Shown piece after piece: positions 1 through 8,455 of a stretch of 64,000 nt of DNA. Position numbers and translations under genes: made by a program. Positions within the stretch are counted from its first letter, which is position 1, and every line of letters starts with the position of its first letter. The stretch spans positions 4,951 to 68,950 of the forward strand of contig JAEEQP010000017.1 of NCBI GenBank assembly GCA_016285355.1, in the 5' to 3' direction. The DNA is from Bacteroidales bacterium (GTDB taxonomy: Bacteria; Bacteroidota; Bacteroidia; Bacteroidales; F082). The notes below the pieces were generated by a model. The model did no database searches. It was not told where the DNA came from and saw only the letters and a list, made by a program, of their open reading frames with translations.

Positions 1-2
1 TC

Positions 3-380
3 GCTTACAACCCTGGCACAAATCAGTGGCGGGGAACGTTGGACTCCTTGGATGTATCCCAGATGTACATGATTCAAGTTGGTGCCGACTGCCAGATTAC
101 GCTGACAGGCACTTCCATCAACCCTAATGCGTGTCCCATCACCATCCATAATGGCAACAACTGGATTGCATTCCCGCTCAACGAAAACATGTCCGTCAGC
201 GACGCCTTCGATGGATTTGCCACCAACGGCGATATAATCAAAGGCAGAACCACCACCGCCAGATATAATAACGGTAATTGGCGGGGAGGTCTTGATAGTC
301 TTGAGCCTGGCCAGGGCTACATCTATAAGTCAAATGTAACGGAAACAAGGACTTTCACATTCCCTACAAGCGCAAAATAG
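3..380 (+). CDS. C-terminal end of a secreted/adhesin-like repeat protein (5' end outside window)
   Basis: The reading frame is open from the first bases (codons start at position 3) and ends at TAG 378-380, so this is the last ~125 residues of a longer protein. The TTG at 39 is an internal Leu codon, not a start. Two related segments are visible: the first residues (YNPGTNQWRGTLDSL) resemble the later YNNGNWRGGLDSL, so the protein ends in tandem modules. Each module has a W-x-A-F-P-L-like beta stretch followed by a G-rich turn, a style common in large Bacteroidales surface proteins. No enzyme motif and no T9SS sorting tail is visible. Function unknown. It is followed directly by a strong terminator. 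Confidence 0.6.
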   Translation, partial: AYNPGTNQWRGTLDSLDVSQMYMIQVGADCQITLTGTSINPNACPITIHNGNNWIAFPLNENMSVSDAFDGFATNGDIIKGRTTTARYNNGNWRGGLDSLEPGQGYIYKSNVTETRTFTFPTSAK

Positions 381-418
381 TCTGTATGATTTCGATGCAG
401 TAACGCACGAAAGGAAAC

Positions 419-452
419 GGCCACCTTGACATTGGAAAGGGTGGCCATTTTT
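419..452 (+). terminator. Rho-independent terminator after the first gene
   Basis: GGCCACC (419-425) pairs with GGTGGCC (440-446) across a 14-nt loop and is followed by ATTTTTG. It separates the truncated gene from UPF0371. Confidence 0.75.
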
Positions 453-474
453 GATGAAAAAACAAAAAACCGTC

Positions 475-503
475 TTTGCTTTTCCAAAAAAGCTGTACCT
501 TTG
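475..503 (+). promoter_or_regulatory. Bacteroidetes-type promoter of UPF0371 gene
   Basis: TTTG at 475-478 and TACCTTTG at 496-503 match the -33 TTTG / -7 TAnnTTTG pattern, with 17 nt between them, slightly short. The start codon lies 27 nt downstream. Confidence 0.5.
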
Positions 504-530
504 CATCCCGTATTTTAAGATTTTAGCACC

Positions 531-2030
531 ATGAGAAACGCTTCGACAGGCTCAGCGTCCGCTGCGGCAAAATACGGTTTCGACAACGAGAAATACCTCA
601 AAATCCAGTCTGAACACATCAAGGACCGCATTGCGAAATTCGGCGACAAGCTGTATCTCGAATTCGGCGGCAAGCTCTTCGACGACTTCCACGCCAGCCG
701 TGTGCTGCCTGGTTTCCAGCCCGACAGTAAGCTGAGAATGCTGTCACAACTTATCGATGTCTCCGAAATCATCATCGTCATCAGTGCCGTCGACATTGAG
801 AAAAACAAGGTGCGCGGCGACTTGGGCATCACCTACGATGTGGATGTGTTACGCCTCAGAGAGGCATTCATAAACCGTGGTTTCATGGTGAGTTCAGTGG
901 TGGTCACCCACTATAACGGTCAGGCCAGCACGGATGCCTATCGCAAACGCCTCGAACGCATGGGCATCAAAGTGTACTATCACCGCATCATCGAAGGCTA
1001 TCCCAACAACGTGGCCCTTATCGACTCGGAGGAAGGCTTTGGCCGTAATGACTATGTAGAAACTACGCGCCCCTTGGTAGTGGTCACGGCTCCTGGTCCT
1101 GGAAGCGGGAAGATGGCCGTCTGCCTGAGCCAACTCTATCATGAGAACAAGCGTGACGTCAAGGCGGGTTATGCCAAGTTTGAGACCTTTCCAGTGTGGA
1201 ACCTGCCATTGAAGCATCCTGTCAACGTGGCCTACGAAGCCGCCACCGCCGACCTTAGCGATGTCAACATGATCGACCCCTTCCATTTGGAGGCCTATGG
1301 CAAGACGGCGGTCAACTACAACCGCGACATCGAGATTTTCCCTGTGCTGAATGCCATTTTCGAGAGCATTTACGGTGAGAATCCCTACAAGTCACCGACG
1401 GACATGGGCGTCAATATGGTGGGCTACTGCCTCAGTGATGACGAAGCCTGTTGCGAGGCCTCGAAACAGGAAATCATCCGCCGCTATTATGCCGCACTTT
1501 GCAATCTGGCGATTGGCAAAGGCACTGAAAACGAGGTGAATAAAATCGCATTGTTGATGAAGCAAGCCAAAATCACTACGGCTGACCGCAAGACCACCAT
1601 TGCCGCGAAGGAACGGAAGGAAAAGGAAGGTGTGTCCTCTTCTGCCATCGAGTTGGAGGACGGCACGCTAATCACGGCGCACACCAGTACTCTGCTCGGT
1701 CCCAGCGCGGCCTTGCTACTCAATGCGACCAAACATTTGGCTGGCATCGACCATGATGTGAAACTCATCCCGCAGGCCATGATTGAGCCGATTCAGAAGA
1801 CTAAGGTCAACTTCCTGCATGGCAACAACCCGCGTCTGCATACGGATGAGGTTTTGGTGGCCCTTTCCATGCTCAGCCTTTGGGACGAGAATTGCAAGAA
1901 AGCCCTTGAGAGTCTGCCGCAACTGAAAGGCTGTCAGGTACATAGCACGGTGATGCTCAGCGAAGTGGACCAGAAGATTTTCAAGAAATTGGGCATCGGC
2001 TTGACTTGCGACCCTGTGGCTAAGAAATAA
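531..2030 (+). CDS. UPF0371 / DUF1846 family protein
   Basis: This 499-residue protein matches the size and conserved opening of the DUF1846 family (GFDNEKYLKIQ near residue 17, then FGGKLFDDFHASRVLPGF). A Gly-rich turn follows (TAPGPGSGKMAVCLSQL, residues ~184-200), suggesting a nucleotide-binding-like loop. Structures exist for the family, but I know of no firmly assigned reaction. The first ~15 residues (MRNASTGSASAAAKY) precede the usual family start and are encoded by a sequence containing CTTCGACAGGCTCAG, a repeat also found at 53896-53910. No other ATG lies nearer the conserved start, so this start is kept. The gene is single, with its own promoter and a convergent lipoprotein gene 1 nt beyond its stop. 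Confidence 0.85.
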   Translation: MRNASTGSASAAAKYGFDNEKYLKIQSEHIKDRIAKFGDKLYLEFGGKLFDDFHASRVLPGFQPDSKLRMLSQLIDVSEIIIVISAVDIEKNKVRGDLGITYDVDVLRLREAFINRGFMVSSVVVTHYNGQASTDAYRKRLERMGIKVYYHRIIEGYPNNVALIDSEEGFGRNDYVETTRPLVVVTAPGPGSGKMAVCLSQLYHENKRDVKAGYAKFETFPVWNLPLKHPVNVAYEAATADLSDVNMIDPFHLEAYGKTAVNYNRDIEIFPVLNAIFESIYGENPYKSPTDMGVNMVGYCLSDDEACCEASKQEIIRRYYAALCNLAIGKGTENEVNKIALLMKQAKITTADRKTTIAAKERKEKEGVSSSAIELEDGTLITAHTSTLLGPSAALLLNATKHLAGIDHDVKLIPQAMIEPIQKTKVNFLHGNNPRLHTDEVLVALSMLSLWDENCKKALESLPQLKGCQVHSTVMLSEVDQKIFKKLGIGLTCDPVAKK

Positions 2031-2031
2031 G

Positions 2032-2664
2032 TCAAAAAGTTCGTATTGCCCTCACATAATATTCCAGCGTTTTCATCGAGTCGCTGATGACGATTTGTCC
2101 GTTTTGAACACGCACGGCAGCTGCGCCTCGTGTGCCAGTCTCTGTACTTGACCAATAGGTTTTGTCTTCCAAAGTTGAGTAACCCATTGATTTCAAAGTG
2201 GCGTTCACGGCCTCTTGGTTCAGCAAAAGATAACGCAGCTCGTTGCTTGAAGGAACGTACCATTGCTTATTGTTGATTTTTCTGTGCTCATAATGCACAA
2301 GATTCCACGTGTTTTTCTGGTAGCTCCACAGAATGGCAGGGTAGTGGCGCATGTCATAAACATCCATAAGGATATTGGTGTTATTCCAGCCATCGTAGGG
2401 ATTGGTGGCACCTGTCTGACTGTTGATGTAATTGGTTTCGCACCAGGGCAAAAGAGTCTCGTCCAAACCGACCATCAGTCCGCCAGTTCCTCCCGCAATA
2501 GTGTGAAACACAATGCCTTCCAATGTATCGTTATGGAAATATTCCCCGATTTGATAAGAATGAAAGACAGGTGCAGGTGTGTCGCCATTTTGCGGGGACT
2601 CGTACTTTTTGCATGAGGCGAAAACGATTCCTAATAGGGCGAGAAAGAAAAGTATCTTTTTCAT
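2032..2664 (-). CDS. Small lipoprotein with Lcl/DUF1566-like C-terminal domain
   Basis: This 210-residue protein has a lipoprotein signal (MKKILFFLALLGIVFASC, cleavage before the Cys), so it is probably anchored in an envelope membrane. The C-terminal half has the WYVPSSNELRYLL, YWSSTE and YYVRAIRTF pattern of Lcl-C/DUF1566 or 'FISUMP'-type domains, C-type-lectin-like folds common on Bacteroidetes surfaces. The start at 2664 was chosen because the signal peptide begins there; the open frame extends upstream to 2961 through the divergent gene, but without a plausible protein. Ligand unknown. Confidence 0.65.
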   Translation of the reverse strand: MKKILFFLALLGIVFASCKKYESPQNGDTPAPVFHSYQIGEYFHNDTLEGIVFHTIAGGTGGLMVGLDETLLPWCETNYINSQTGATNPYDGWNNTNILMDVYDMRHYPAILWSYQKNTWNLVHYEHRKINNKQWYVPSSNELRYLLLNQEAVNATLKSMGYSTLEDKTYWSSTETGTRGAAAVRVQNGQIVISDSMKTLEYYVRAIRTF

Positions 2665-2680
2665 CAGAGTGATTTTTCTG

Positions 2681-2688
2681 CAAAAATA
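2681..2688 (-). promoter_or_regulatory. -7 element for the small lipoprotein gene
   Basis: On the minus strand this reads TATTTTTG, matching TAnnTTTG, 17 nt before the lipoprotein start. It is back to back with the GH89 promoter. Confidence 0.45.
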
Positions 2689-2708
2689 GGAAATCAGAGA
2701 AAAAGCTG

Positions 2709-2716
2709 TAATTTTG
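2709..2716 (+). promoter_or_regulatory. -7 element for the GH89 gene
   Basis: TAATTTTG matches the Bacteroidetes -7 consensus, 22 nt before the ATG at 2738. Confidence 0.5.
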
Positions 2717-2737
2717 CCTCGGAAAAATCCTATCATT

Positions 2738-4963
2738 ATGAAAAAACTATACCTCATCACTTTACTTAGCCTTGCGCTTTGTGTTTCCTGCGCGAAAAAG
2801 GAAACTGATCCTGAAGTCATCGCCATGCGCGGATTGGTGAACCGCGTCGTGCCTGAGTATTCCGAAAAGATTGTCCTTGAACGACTTGCAAATGACACTA
2901 TTGACCGTTTCGAAATCGAAATGAAAAGGAATAAACTCGTTATTCGAGGCAACAACGCCAATAGTATGGCTGTCGGCTTGAACCATTACCTGAAATACTA
3001 CTGCATGGCACAGTATTCATGGTTTAAAGAGGAACCTTTGCAAATTCCTGCTGCCATGCCGAAAGTGCCTGCCAAAGTCAGCCTGAGTGCACGCGTTCCT
3101 GAACGTTTCTTCTTGAATTACTGTACTTTCGGTTACACCTTACCTTGGTGGGGCTGGTCGGAGTGGGAGCATTTTATAGACTGGATGGCCCTCAACGGCA
3201 TCAACCTGCCACTGGCTATCACAGGTCAGGAGTCCGTGTGGTATGAAGTGTGGAGCGAACTCGGTCTCACCGACGAGGAAATCCGCAGTTACTTTACCGG
3301 TCCGGCGCATTTGCCTTGGCACCGTATGCAGAACATCGACCGTTGGGGTGGACCGTTGCCCATGTCGTGGTTGGAGAATCAAAAAGAATTGCAAAAGCAA
3401 ATTGTTGCCCGCGAGCGCGAACTCAACATGAAGCCTGTGTTGCCTGGCTTTGCGGGACATGTGCCGCCTTGCATCACAAGACTTTACCCCGAAGCACCTT
3501 TGGCCTCGTTAGGCGATTGGGCAGGCTTCGACAGCATCTGCTGGTGCAAGTTCCTCGACCCGCTTGACCCGCTTTATACCGAAATTCAGAAGAAATTTAT
3601 CGACAAGCAAACTGAGTTCTATGGCACCGACCATATTTATGGCATCGATATTTTCAATGAGCTCATTCCGCCGAGCTGGGAGCCTGAATATCTCAGTCGC
3701 GTGAGCCGTCAGGTGTATGAATCCCTCGAAGCCGCCGACCCCGATGCCAAATGGCTTGAGATGGCTTGGCTTTTCTGGAACGAACGTCAATACTGGGAAG
3801 TCGACAATCGCATAGAAGCCTACATCACCTCTATGCCCAAAGACAGACACATCATGCTCGATTACTACTGCGAAAGACAACCCGTGTGGGAGCGTACCAA
3901 CGCCTACTATGGCGTGCCTTACATTTGGTGCTATCTCGGCAATTTCGGCGGCAATTCCATGTTGGCTGGCAACCTTGACACGGTGAATGTAAGAATCGAA
4001 CGTGCTTTTGATAGGGGAGGTGACAATTTCATCGGCATCGGCTCCACACTTGAGGGCTTCGATTGTAACCCCTTCATGTATGAATATGTCTTCGAAAAAG
4101 CATGGGACAACCCACTTACGCAGGATGTGGATGCATGGGTGCTGCGCCTCGCTGACCAACGCGCTGGCAAGGAAGACTCGAACATGAGGGCTGCTTGGAC
4201 TTTGTTGGCCGATAGCGTATATAATAAGGTGTCGTCGCCGGGCCAGACCGTCCGCATCAATCAGAGACCGACCATGGGCGACATCAAAGAATACCGCCAG
4301 TATTATGTTGCTCCGACTTATTTGTACAGCAATATCACTTTATTAGATGTACTTGATGAACTGCTTGCCTCCGACTGCAACACTCGTACCCGTCATTTCG
4401 ATGCCGTCAACATCACGAGACAGTTGTTAGGCAACTATTTCAGCGACCTGTATGCCGATTATGTGAAGGCATATAGCGAAGGCGATTACGAGACTTTACA
4501 TCAGATTGAAAAAACTATGACCTCCATCCTTGATGACACAGATGCTATTTTGGCTACAGAGAGTGCTTTCCTCGTCGGTCGTTGGATTCGCGATGCGAGA
4601 GCCATCGGCATCACTGAAGAGGACAAAGACTACTTCGAAAGCAACGCCCGCAACATCATAACCACTTGGGGCGAGGAGGATGCTTTGCTGAATGAATACG
4701 CCAGCCGTGCCTGGGCAGGTCTCACGGCAACCTACTACGCCTACCGTTGGAAAGAGTTTTTCAAGGATGTGGATGCCGCCATCGAGGCAGGCCAGCCCTT
4801 TGATGAGAAGGCCTATCACGAGCGCATTTGTAAATATGAAGGCCAATGGTGGCGCGAACGCCTTGGTACTTTCAGTGCCGAGCCGCAAGGCGACGGCATT
4901 GCGTTAGCTAAAGCTATTGCCGACAAGTATCGTGCTGAAATGGAAGCCCGTTACAGGAAATAA
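2738..4963 (+). CDS. GH89 alpha-N-acetylglucosaminidase lipoprotein (NAGLU family)
   Basis: A 741-residue glycoside hydrolase predicted to release terminal alpha-linked GlcNAc, for example from mucin or heparan-type glycans. The signal ends in a lipobox (LALCVSC, then AKKE), so the enzyme is lipid-anchored. Family marks include the WWGWSEWEHFIDWMALNGIN segment, the FNELIPPSWEP segment carrying a likely catalytic Glu (~residue 308) and GSTLEGFDCNP further on, carrying a second Glu. Length fits bacterial GH89. The open frame starts earlier at a TTG at 2714, but ATG 2738 begins the signal peptide and sits after the -7 motif. With the GH95 gene at the far end it suggests host-glycan foraging. Confidence 0.92.
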   Translation: MKKLYLITLLSLALCVSCAKKETDPEVIAMRGLVNRVVPEYSEKIVLERLANDTIDRFEIEMKRNKLVIRGNNANSMAVGLNHYLKYYCMAQYSWFKEEPLQIPAAMPKVPAKVSLSARVPERFFLNYCTFGYTLPWWGWSEWEHFIDWMALNGINLPLAITGQESVWYEVWSELGLTDEEIRSYFTGPAHLPWHRMQNIDRWGGPLPMSWLENQKELQKQIVARERELNMKPVLPGFAGHVPPCITRLYPEAPLASLGDWAGFDSICWCKFLDPLDPLYTEIQKKFIDKQTEFYGTDHIYGIDIFNELIPPSWEPEYLSRVSRQVYESLEAADPDAKWLEMAWLFWNERQYWEVDNRIEAYITSMPKDRHIMLDYYCERQPVWERTNAYYGVPYIWCYLGNFGGNSMLAGNLDTVNVRIERAFDRGGDNFIGIGSTLEGFDCNPFMYEYVFEKAWDNPLTQDVDAWVLRLADQRAGKEDSNMRAAWTLLADSVYNKVSSPGQTVRINQRPTMGDIKEYRQYYVAPTYLYSNITLLDVLDELLASDCNTRTRHFDAVNITRQLLGNYFSDLYADYVKAYSEGDYETLHQIEKTMTSILDDTDAILATESAFLVGRWIRDARAIGITEEDKDYFESNARNIITTWGEEDALLNEYASRAWAGLTATYYAYRWKEFFKDVDAAIEAGQPFDEKAYHERICKYEGQWWRERLGTFSAEPQGDGIALAKAIADKYRAEMEARYRK

Positions 4964-4967
4964 GGAA

Positions 4968-5015
4968 GTCCCGAAGGGACGACAGCAATGTAGGTAGGTG
5001 GTGTCAACCCCTGCC
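4968..5015 (+). repeat. Short palindromic intergenic repeat (GTCCCGAAGGGAC type)
   Basis: GTCCC (4968-4972) and GGGAC (4976-4980) form a short perfect palindrome, followed by a G/T-rich stretch ending in CCCCTGCC. It resembles a repeat often seen after Bacteroidales genes; role unknown. Confidence 0.4.
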
Positions 5016-5032
5016 GATAAACACAAACGACC

Positions 5033-5512
5033 ATGAACATCACAGAAAAAGACAAAGAATATATGCGCGAGGCCATACGCCTCGCCGACGAGAGCGTGAA
5101 AAACGGTGGCGGTCCCTTCGGTGCCGTCATCGTGAAGGACGGAGAAATCATTGCGGGCAGCGCCAACAGCGTGACCCTCGACAACGACCCGACTGCCCAT
5201 GCCGAGGTGAACACCATCCGTCAGGCTTGCAAAAAATTAGGCACCTTCGATCTCTCGGATTGTGTTATTTACACTTCGTGCGAGCCCTGCCCCATGTGCC
5301 TCGGTGCCATCTATTGGGCGCATATCAAGTGCATTTATTACGGCAACACGAAAAAGGATGCCGCCGATATTAACTTCGCTGATGACTTCATTTACAAGGA
5401 GTTGGAGCAACGTAAGGAAAAACGTTTCGTTCCGCTTATATCGCTTTTACGCAACGAAGCCCTCAAGACCTTCCGTGCGTGGGAAGCAAAACAGGACAAG
5501 GTAGAGTATTAA
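5033..5512 (+). CDS. guaD: Guanine deaminase (cytidine/deoxycytidylate deaminase fold)
   Basis: A 159-residue zinc deaminase. The zinc/catalytic motif HAEVNTIR (~residues 53-60) and TSCEPCPMCLGAIYW (~83-97) are complete: His, the catalytic Glu and two Cys ligands. The C-terminal half, ending RAWEAKQDKVEY, and the length resemble the short bacterial guanine deaminases (B. subtilis GuaD type), which convert guanine to xanthine. A broader nucleoside/tRNA adenosine deaminase role is less likely but not excluded. It follows the GH89 gene by 69 nt with no obvious promoter of its own. Confidence 0.8.
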   Translation: MNITEKDKEYMREAIRLADESVKNGGGPFGAVIVKDGEIIAGSANSVTLDNDPTAHAEVNTIRQACKKLGTFDLSDCVIYTSCEPCPMCLGAIYWAHIKCIYYGNTKKDAADINFADDFIYKELEQRKEKRFVPLISLLRNEALKTFRAWEAKQDKVEY

Positions 5513-5546
5513 TTTCAAAAAGTGTCCTTGTAAGGGAAAATAGTAT

Positions 5547-5554
5547 TATCTTTG
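5547..5554 (+). promoter_or_regulatory. -7 element upstream of the TM1266-hydG pair
   Basis: TATCTTTG matches TAnnTTTG; a TTG at 5528-5530 could be the -33 element although the spacing (16 nt) is short. It leaves a leader of about 100 nt before the ATG at 5654. No riboswitch fold was recognised in that leader. Confidence 0.45.
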
Positions 5555-5653
5555 CAGCCGCAAAACCGCCGCACTCATCACTGAGATGAAGACAATGCGT
5601 TGACGTCGAGGTCGGTGCGGGAATCATAATCATCTGATCCGGAGGTCGTTCAA

Positions 5654-5917
5654 ATGGAAAGGAGAATAGGCACAGTCCTTATTTATGTGGAAAACAGGGA
5701 ATCCGCGCCCCAAGTCAACGCGGTGCTCTCCCGCCATGCGAGCATCATTATCTGCCGCCAAGGTTTTCCGCGCGAGCATTACAGCCTCATTTCCGTCATC
5801 TTTGAAGGCACCACAGACGAGATAGGTTCCCTCACAGGCCAGTTGGGTCGCATCGAAGGTATCGAAGTGAAGTCGGCGTTACTGAAAGGACATGAGACTT
5901 CAAGACATGAGACGTGA
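5654..5917 (+). CDS. TM1266-family putative iron-only hydrogenase system regulator
   Basis: This 87-residue protein has an ACT/NikR-C-like alpha-beta fold pattern: RIGTVLIYVENRE, a central ICRQGFP, then HYSLISVIFEGTTDEIGSLTGQLGRIEGIEVKSA in separate strands. The family is typically encoded beside [FeFe]-hydrogenase maturases, and here hydG follows within 82 nt. A metal- or ligand-sensing regulatory role is inferred from that association. The last ~10 residues (GHETSRHET) are encoded by a short direct repeat (GACATGAGAC twice) and are probably not part of the conserved fold. Confidence 0.75.
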   Translation: MERRIGTVLIYVENRESAPQVNAVLSRHASIIICRQGFPREHYSLISVIFEGTTDEIGSLTGQLGRIEGIEVKSALLKGHETSRHET

Positions 5918-5960
5918 GACAATGATTAATGTCCTGCGTCCCCAGTCCTATGTCCTACGT
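5889..5960 (+). repeat. Degenerate GACATGAGAC / GTCCTATGTC repeat between TM1266 gene and hydG
   Basis: GACATGAGAC occurs twice and is followed by GACGTGAGAC-like and then inverted GTCCTGCGTC, GTCCTATGTC and CCTACGTC copies. The two halves could pair imperfectly in the mRNA. The repeat overlaps the 3' end of the upstream gene. Confidence 0.45.
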
Positions 5961-5999
5961 CAAAGGAACTCTGAACAATAACTTAAAAATCAAACTGAT

Positions 6000-7454
6000 A
6001 TGCAATTTCATCCAGAAAAATGTCGTATTCCCGACGAGCCCAACAAGCCGTTTATCTCATCAGAAGAGATTTGGGATTACATCAACAACACCAAGAGTAC
6101 CCCTGAACGCGTGCACGAAATCATCCAAAAGTCGTTGGATAAGAACCGTCTGACCTTAGAAGAGACCGCCGTCCTCGTCAATACCACCGACCCTGCGCTG
6201 GTGGAAGAGATCAAGGAAGGTGCCCGCGAACTGAAGCGCCGCATCTATGGCAACCGTATTGTGCTGTTTGCCCCCCTCTATGTGGGTAACTATTGCGTCA
6301 ACAACTGCTCATACTGCGGTTTCCGCTCCTCCAACAAGGAACAGATTCGTACCACTTTGACTGACGAGGAACTCGTCCGCAACGTGGAAGCCCTCGAGGA
6401 AGACGGCCAGAAGCGCCTCATCCTCGTCTATGGTGAGTCACCGAAATACTCGCCCGAGTACATCGCCCACACAGTGAAGGTGACCTACGCCACCAAGAAA
6501 GGCAAGGGCAGCATCCGCCGTGTGAACATTAACGCTGCTCCGCTGGATGTGGAAGGCTTCCGCACCGTGAAAGAGGCCGGCATCGGCACCTATCAGATTT
6601 TCCAAGAGACCTACTGCCCCGAAATTTACAACGACTACCACCCGAAAAACACCCTGAAGGGCAACTACGAGTGGCGCCTGACCGCTATGGACCGCGCCCA
6701 GCAGGCTGGTATCGATGACAACGGTCTGGGTATCCTCTTCGGTCTGTACGACTGGCGTTACGAGGTGCTGGCCATGATTCGCCATACCAATCACCTTGAG
6801 GCTTGCTTCAACGTGGGTCCGCACACCATTTCGTTCCCGCGTATCAAAGATGCTTCAGGCTTGAGCATCGACAAGAAGTATTTCGTGGATGACGACACTT
6901 TCGAGAAAATTATCGCCATCTTCCGTCTGGCCGTGCCTTACACAGGCATGATCCTGACCGCTCGTGAGGATGCCGCCTTCCGCGTAAAAGCCATCGAATA
7001 CGGCATCTCGCAAATCGACGGTGGCACCAACTTACAGATTGGCGACTACAAATACCACCACGAGGAGGAAGAGAAGAACAGCGACAAGCAAGAAAACCAA
7101 AACCTGCACCGCGAGCAGTTCAAGATCGGCGACGACCGCAGCTTGGGCGAGACCATCGACGAACTCCTTGACCACGACTTCATCCCGAGCTTCTGCACTG
7201 CTTGCTACCGTTTGGGCCGCACAGGTGAGCACTTCATGGAATTCAGCGTTCCGGGCTTCATCAAGCGCTATTGCACGCCCAATGCCATCCTCACCCTGAC
7301 CGAGTATTTGGTCGACTACGCCACCCCTGAAGTGGCCGCCAAGGGTTGGAAGTGCATTGAGAACAACTTCAAAAACGTCGACCCGAAGTTCTTAGATGAG
7401 TTGAAGGCACGCATCGAGCGGATTAAGAACGGTGAGCGAGATTTGTATTTCTAA
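6000..7454 (+). CDS. hydG: [FeFe]-hydrogenase H-cluster radical SAM maturase HydG
   Basis: This 484-residue radical SAM tyrosine lyase makes the CO and cyanide ligands of the hydrogenase H-cluster from tyrosine. The SAM [4Fe-4S] motif CVNNCSYC (CX3CX2C, ~residues 98-105) is intact. The C-terminal auxiliary cluster motif is also present: FCTACYRLG, then a Cys 22 residues on at KRYC. Length and order fit HydG rather than ThiH. HydE, HydF and a hydrogenase are not in the window, so the rest of the pathway must lie elsewhere. It is followed by a strong bidirectional terminator. Confidence 0.93.
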   Translation: MQFHPEKCRIPDEPNKPFISSEEIWDYINNTKSTPERVHEIIQKSLDKNRLTLEETAVLVNTTDPALVEEIKEGARELKRRIYGNRIVLFAPLYVGNYCVNNCSYCGFRSSNKEQIRTTLTDEELVRNVEALEEDGQKRLILVYGESPKYSPEYIAHTVKVTYATKKGKGSIRRVNINAAPLDVEGFRTVKEAGIGTYQIFQETYCPEIYNDYHPKNTLKGNYEWRLTAMDRAQQAGIDDNGLGILFGLYDWRYEVLAMIRHTNHLEACFNVGPHTISFPRIKDASGLSIDKKYFVDDDTFEKIIAIFRLAVPYTGMILTAREDAAFRVKAIEYGISQIDGGTNLQIGDYKYHHEEEEKNSDKQENQNLHREQFKIGDDRSLGETIDELLDHDFIPSFCTACYRLGRTGEHFMEFSVPGFIKRYCTPNAILTLTEYLVDYATPEVAAKGWKCIENNFKNVDPKFLDELKARIERIKNGERDLYF

Positions 7455-7496
7455 AAGCTAAGTTCCTCAGAACCAGTCGAAGGGTCGACCGATAAA

Positions 7497-7530
7497 AAAG
7501 GTGCCATGAGATAAATCTCTTGGCACCTTT
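7497..7530. terminator. Bidirectional terminator between hydG and the T6SS locus
   Basis: AAAGGTGCCA (7497-7506) pairs with TGGCACCTTT (7521-7530), with an inner GAGAT/ATCTC pair. A-rich and T-rich flanks allow termination of both convergent transcripts. It marks the 3' end of the ~35-kb T6SS locus. Confidence 0.85.
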
Positions 7531-7557
7531 CGTATGTTTGTTGATAGTTTGTTATGC

Positions 7558-8427
7558 TTATTGACCAGAGAACATCGTTTTGAAGAAATGCTTTAGTCTC
7601 GAAGTTTGAGGTCGAGATTCGGATTCATCATAGACCGAAGCCAAGGCGATGCAAATATTGTCGTATCCTCCGGCATCTAAAGCAAGTTCCATAAGTTTAT
7701 CGCAACACTCATTAATGTTATGATAATATGTCTTGATTACTTTCTCAATTGTGTTGTTTGTACAGTAACCGCACAACCCGTCTGAACATAACAAAAACAC
7801 ATCATTGGGTTGAATGTTATAAGTGACGATATCAGCTTCAGCAGGGGCATCAAAGTCGCCCAATCCTCGCGTAATGAGGTTGCTGTCAGGATGAGACAGA
7901 GCCTTTTCTTCGGTCAATTCTCCTTTGTTGATGAGTTCCTGGACATAAGAATGGTCTTTTGTTAAAGCTTTCAAGCCTAAACGAGGAGTAAATACATAAC
8001 ATCGGCTGTCTCCGCACCAAGCGATAAAAGCTTTATCTTTCAATATCCAACATATAACAATAGTGGTTCCCATTCCAATGGTTTCGGGATGGGAAATCAT
8101 GTGCTCGTTAAGGTATCTGTCAGCAGTTGTTATTACATTTTTAAGAAAGGCTGTGATTTTTTCTTCCGAAGCAATAATTTGGGAAAAATTGGATGAATTG
8201 AAGGTTTTTTGTATACTTTCAATAGTCAAATTTGAAGCTACCTCACCTGCATTGGCTCCTCCCATCCCGTCAGCAACAACCAACACTGAACCTTTTTGGC
8301 CAATATGAGATTCTATTGCATTGTTGTTCCAATTGGGAGAACATAAATCGGGACAGAAGGTGAAGGCATCTTCATTATTGTCGCGTTCTTTGCCTGTGTC
8401 AGTTTTGGCAACAATTCTGATTTTCAT
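7558..8427 (-). CDS. PP2C-family Ser/Thr protein phosphatase (PppA/Stp-like)
   Basis: This 289-residue metal-dependent phosphatase has the expected order of PP2C motifs: KERDNNEDAF near residue 17, VVADGMGGANAGE near 51, GDSRCYVF near 139, LLCSDGLCGY near 213 and a final GGYDNICIAL. No signal peptide is seen, so it should act in the cytoplasm. It is the last gene of the locus, following a kinase and a WG-repeat protein, and most likely reverses the kinase's phosphorylation. In proteobacterial T6SS a comparable PpkA/PppA pair controls firing through an FHA protein; an FHA-like domain is encoded at 19370-21784. That regulatory link is inference. Confidence 0.88.
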   Translation of the reverse strand: MKIRIVAKTDTGKERDNNEDAFTFCPDLCSPNWNNNAIESHIGQKGSVLVVADGMGGANAGEVASNLTIESIQKTFNSSNFSQIIASEEKITAFLKNVITTADRYLNEHMISHPETIGMGTTIVICWILKDKAFIAWCGDSRCYVFTPRLGLKALTKDHSYVQELINKGELTEEKALSHPDSNLITRGLGDFDAPAEADIVTYNIQPNDVFLLCSDGLCGYCTNNTIEKVIKTYYHNINECCDKLMELALDAGGYDNICIALASVYDESESRPQTSRLKHFFKTMFSGQ

Positions 8428-8455
8428 ACTATTAAATTGATGAGGATGCGAACTG

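Noticed and set aside
3509..4159. 216-codon minus-strand frame in the GH89 gene
   Set aside because: Shadow of a clear glycoside hydrolase.
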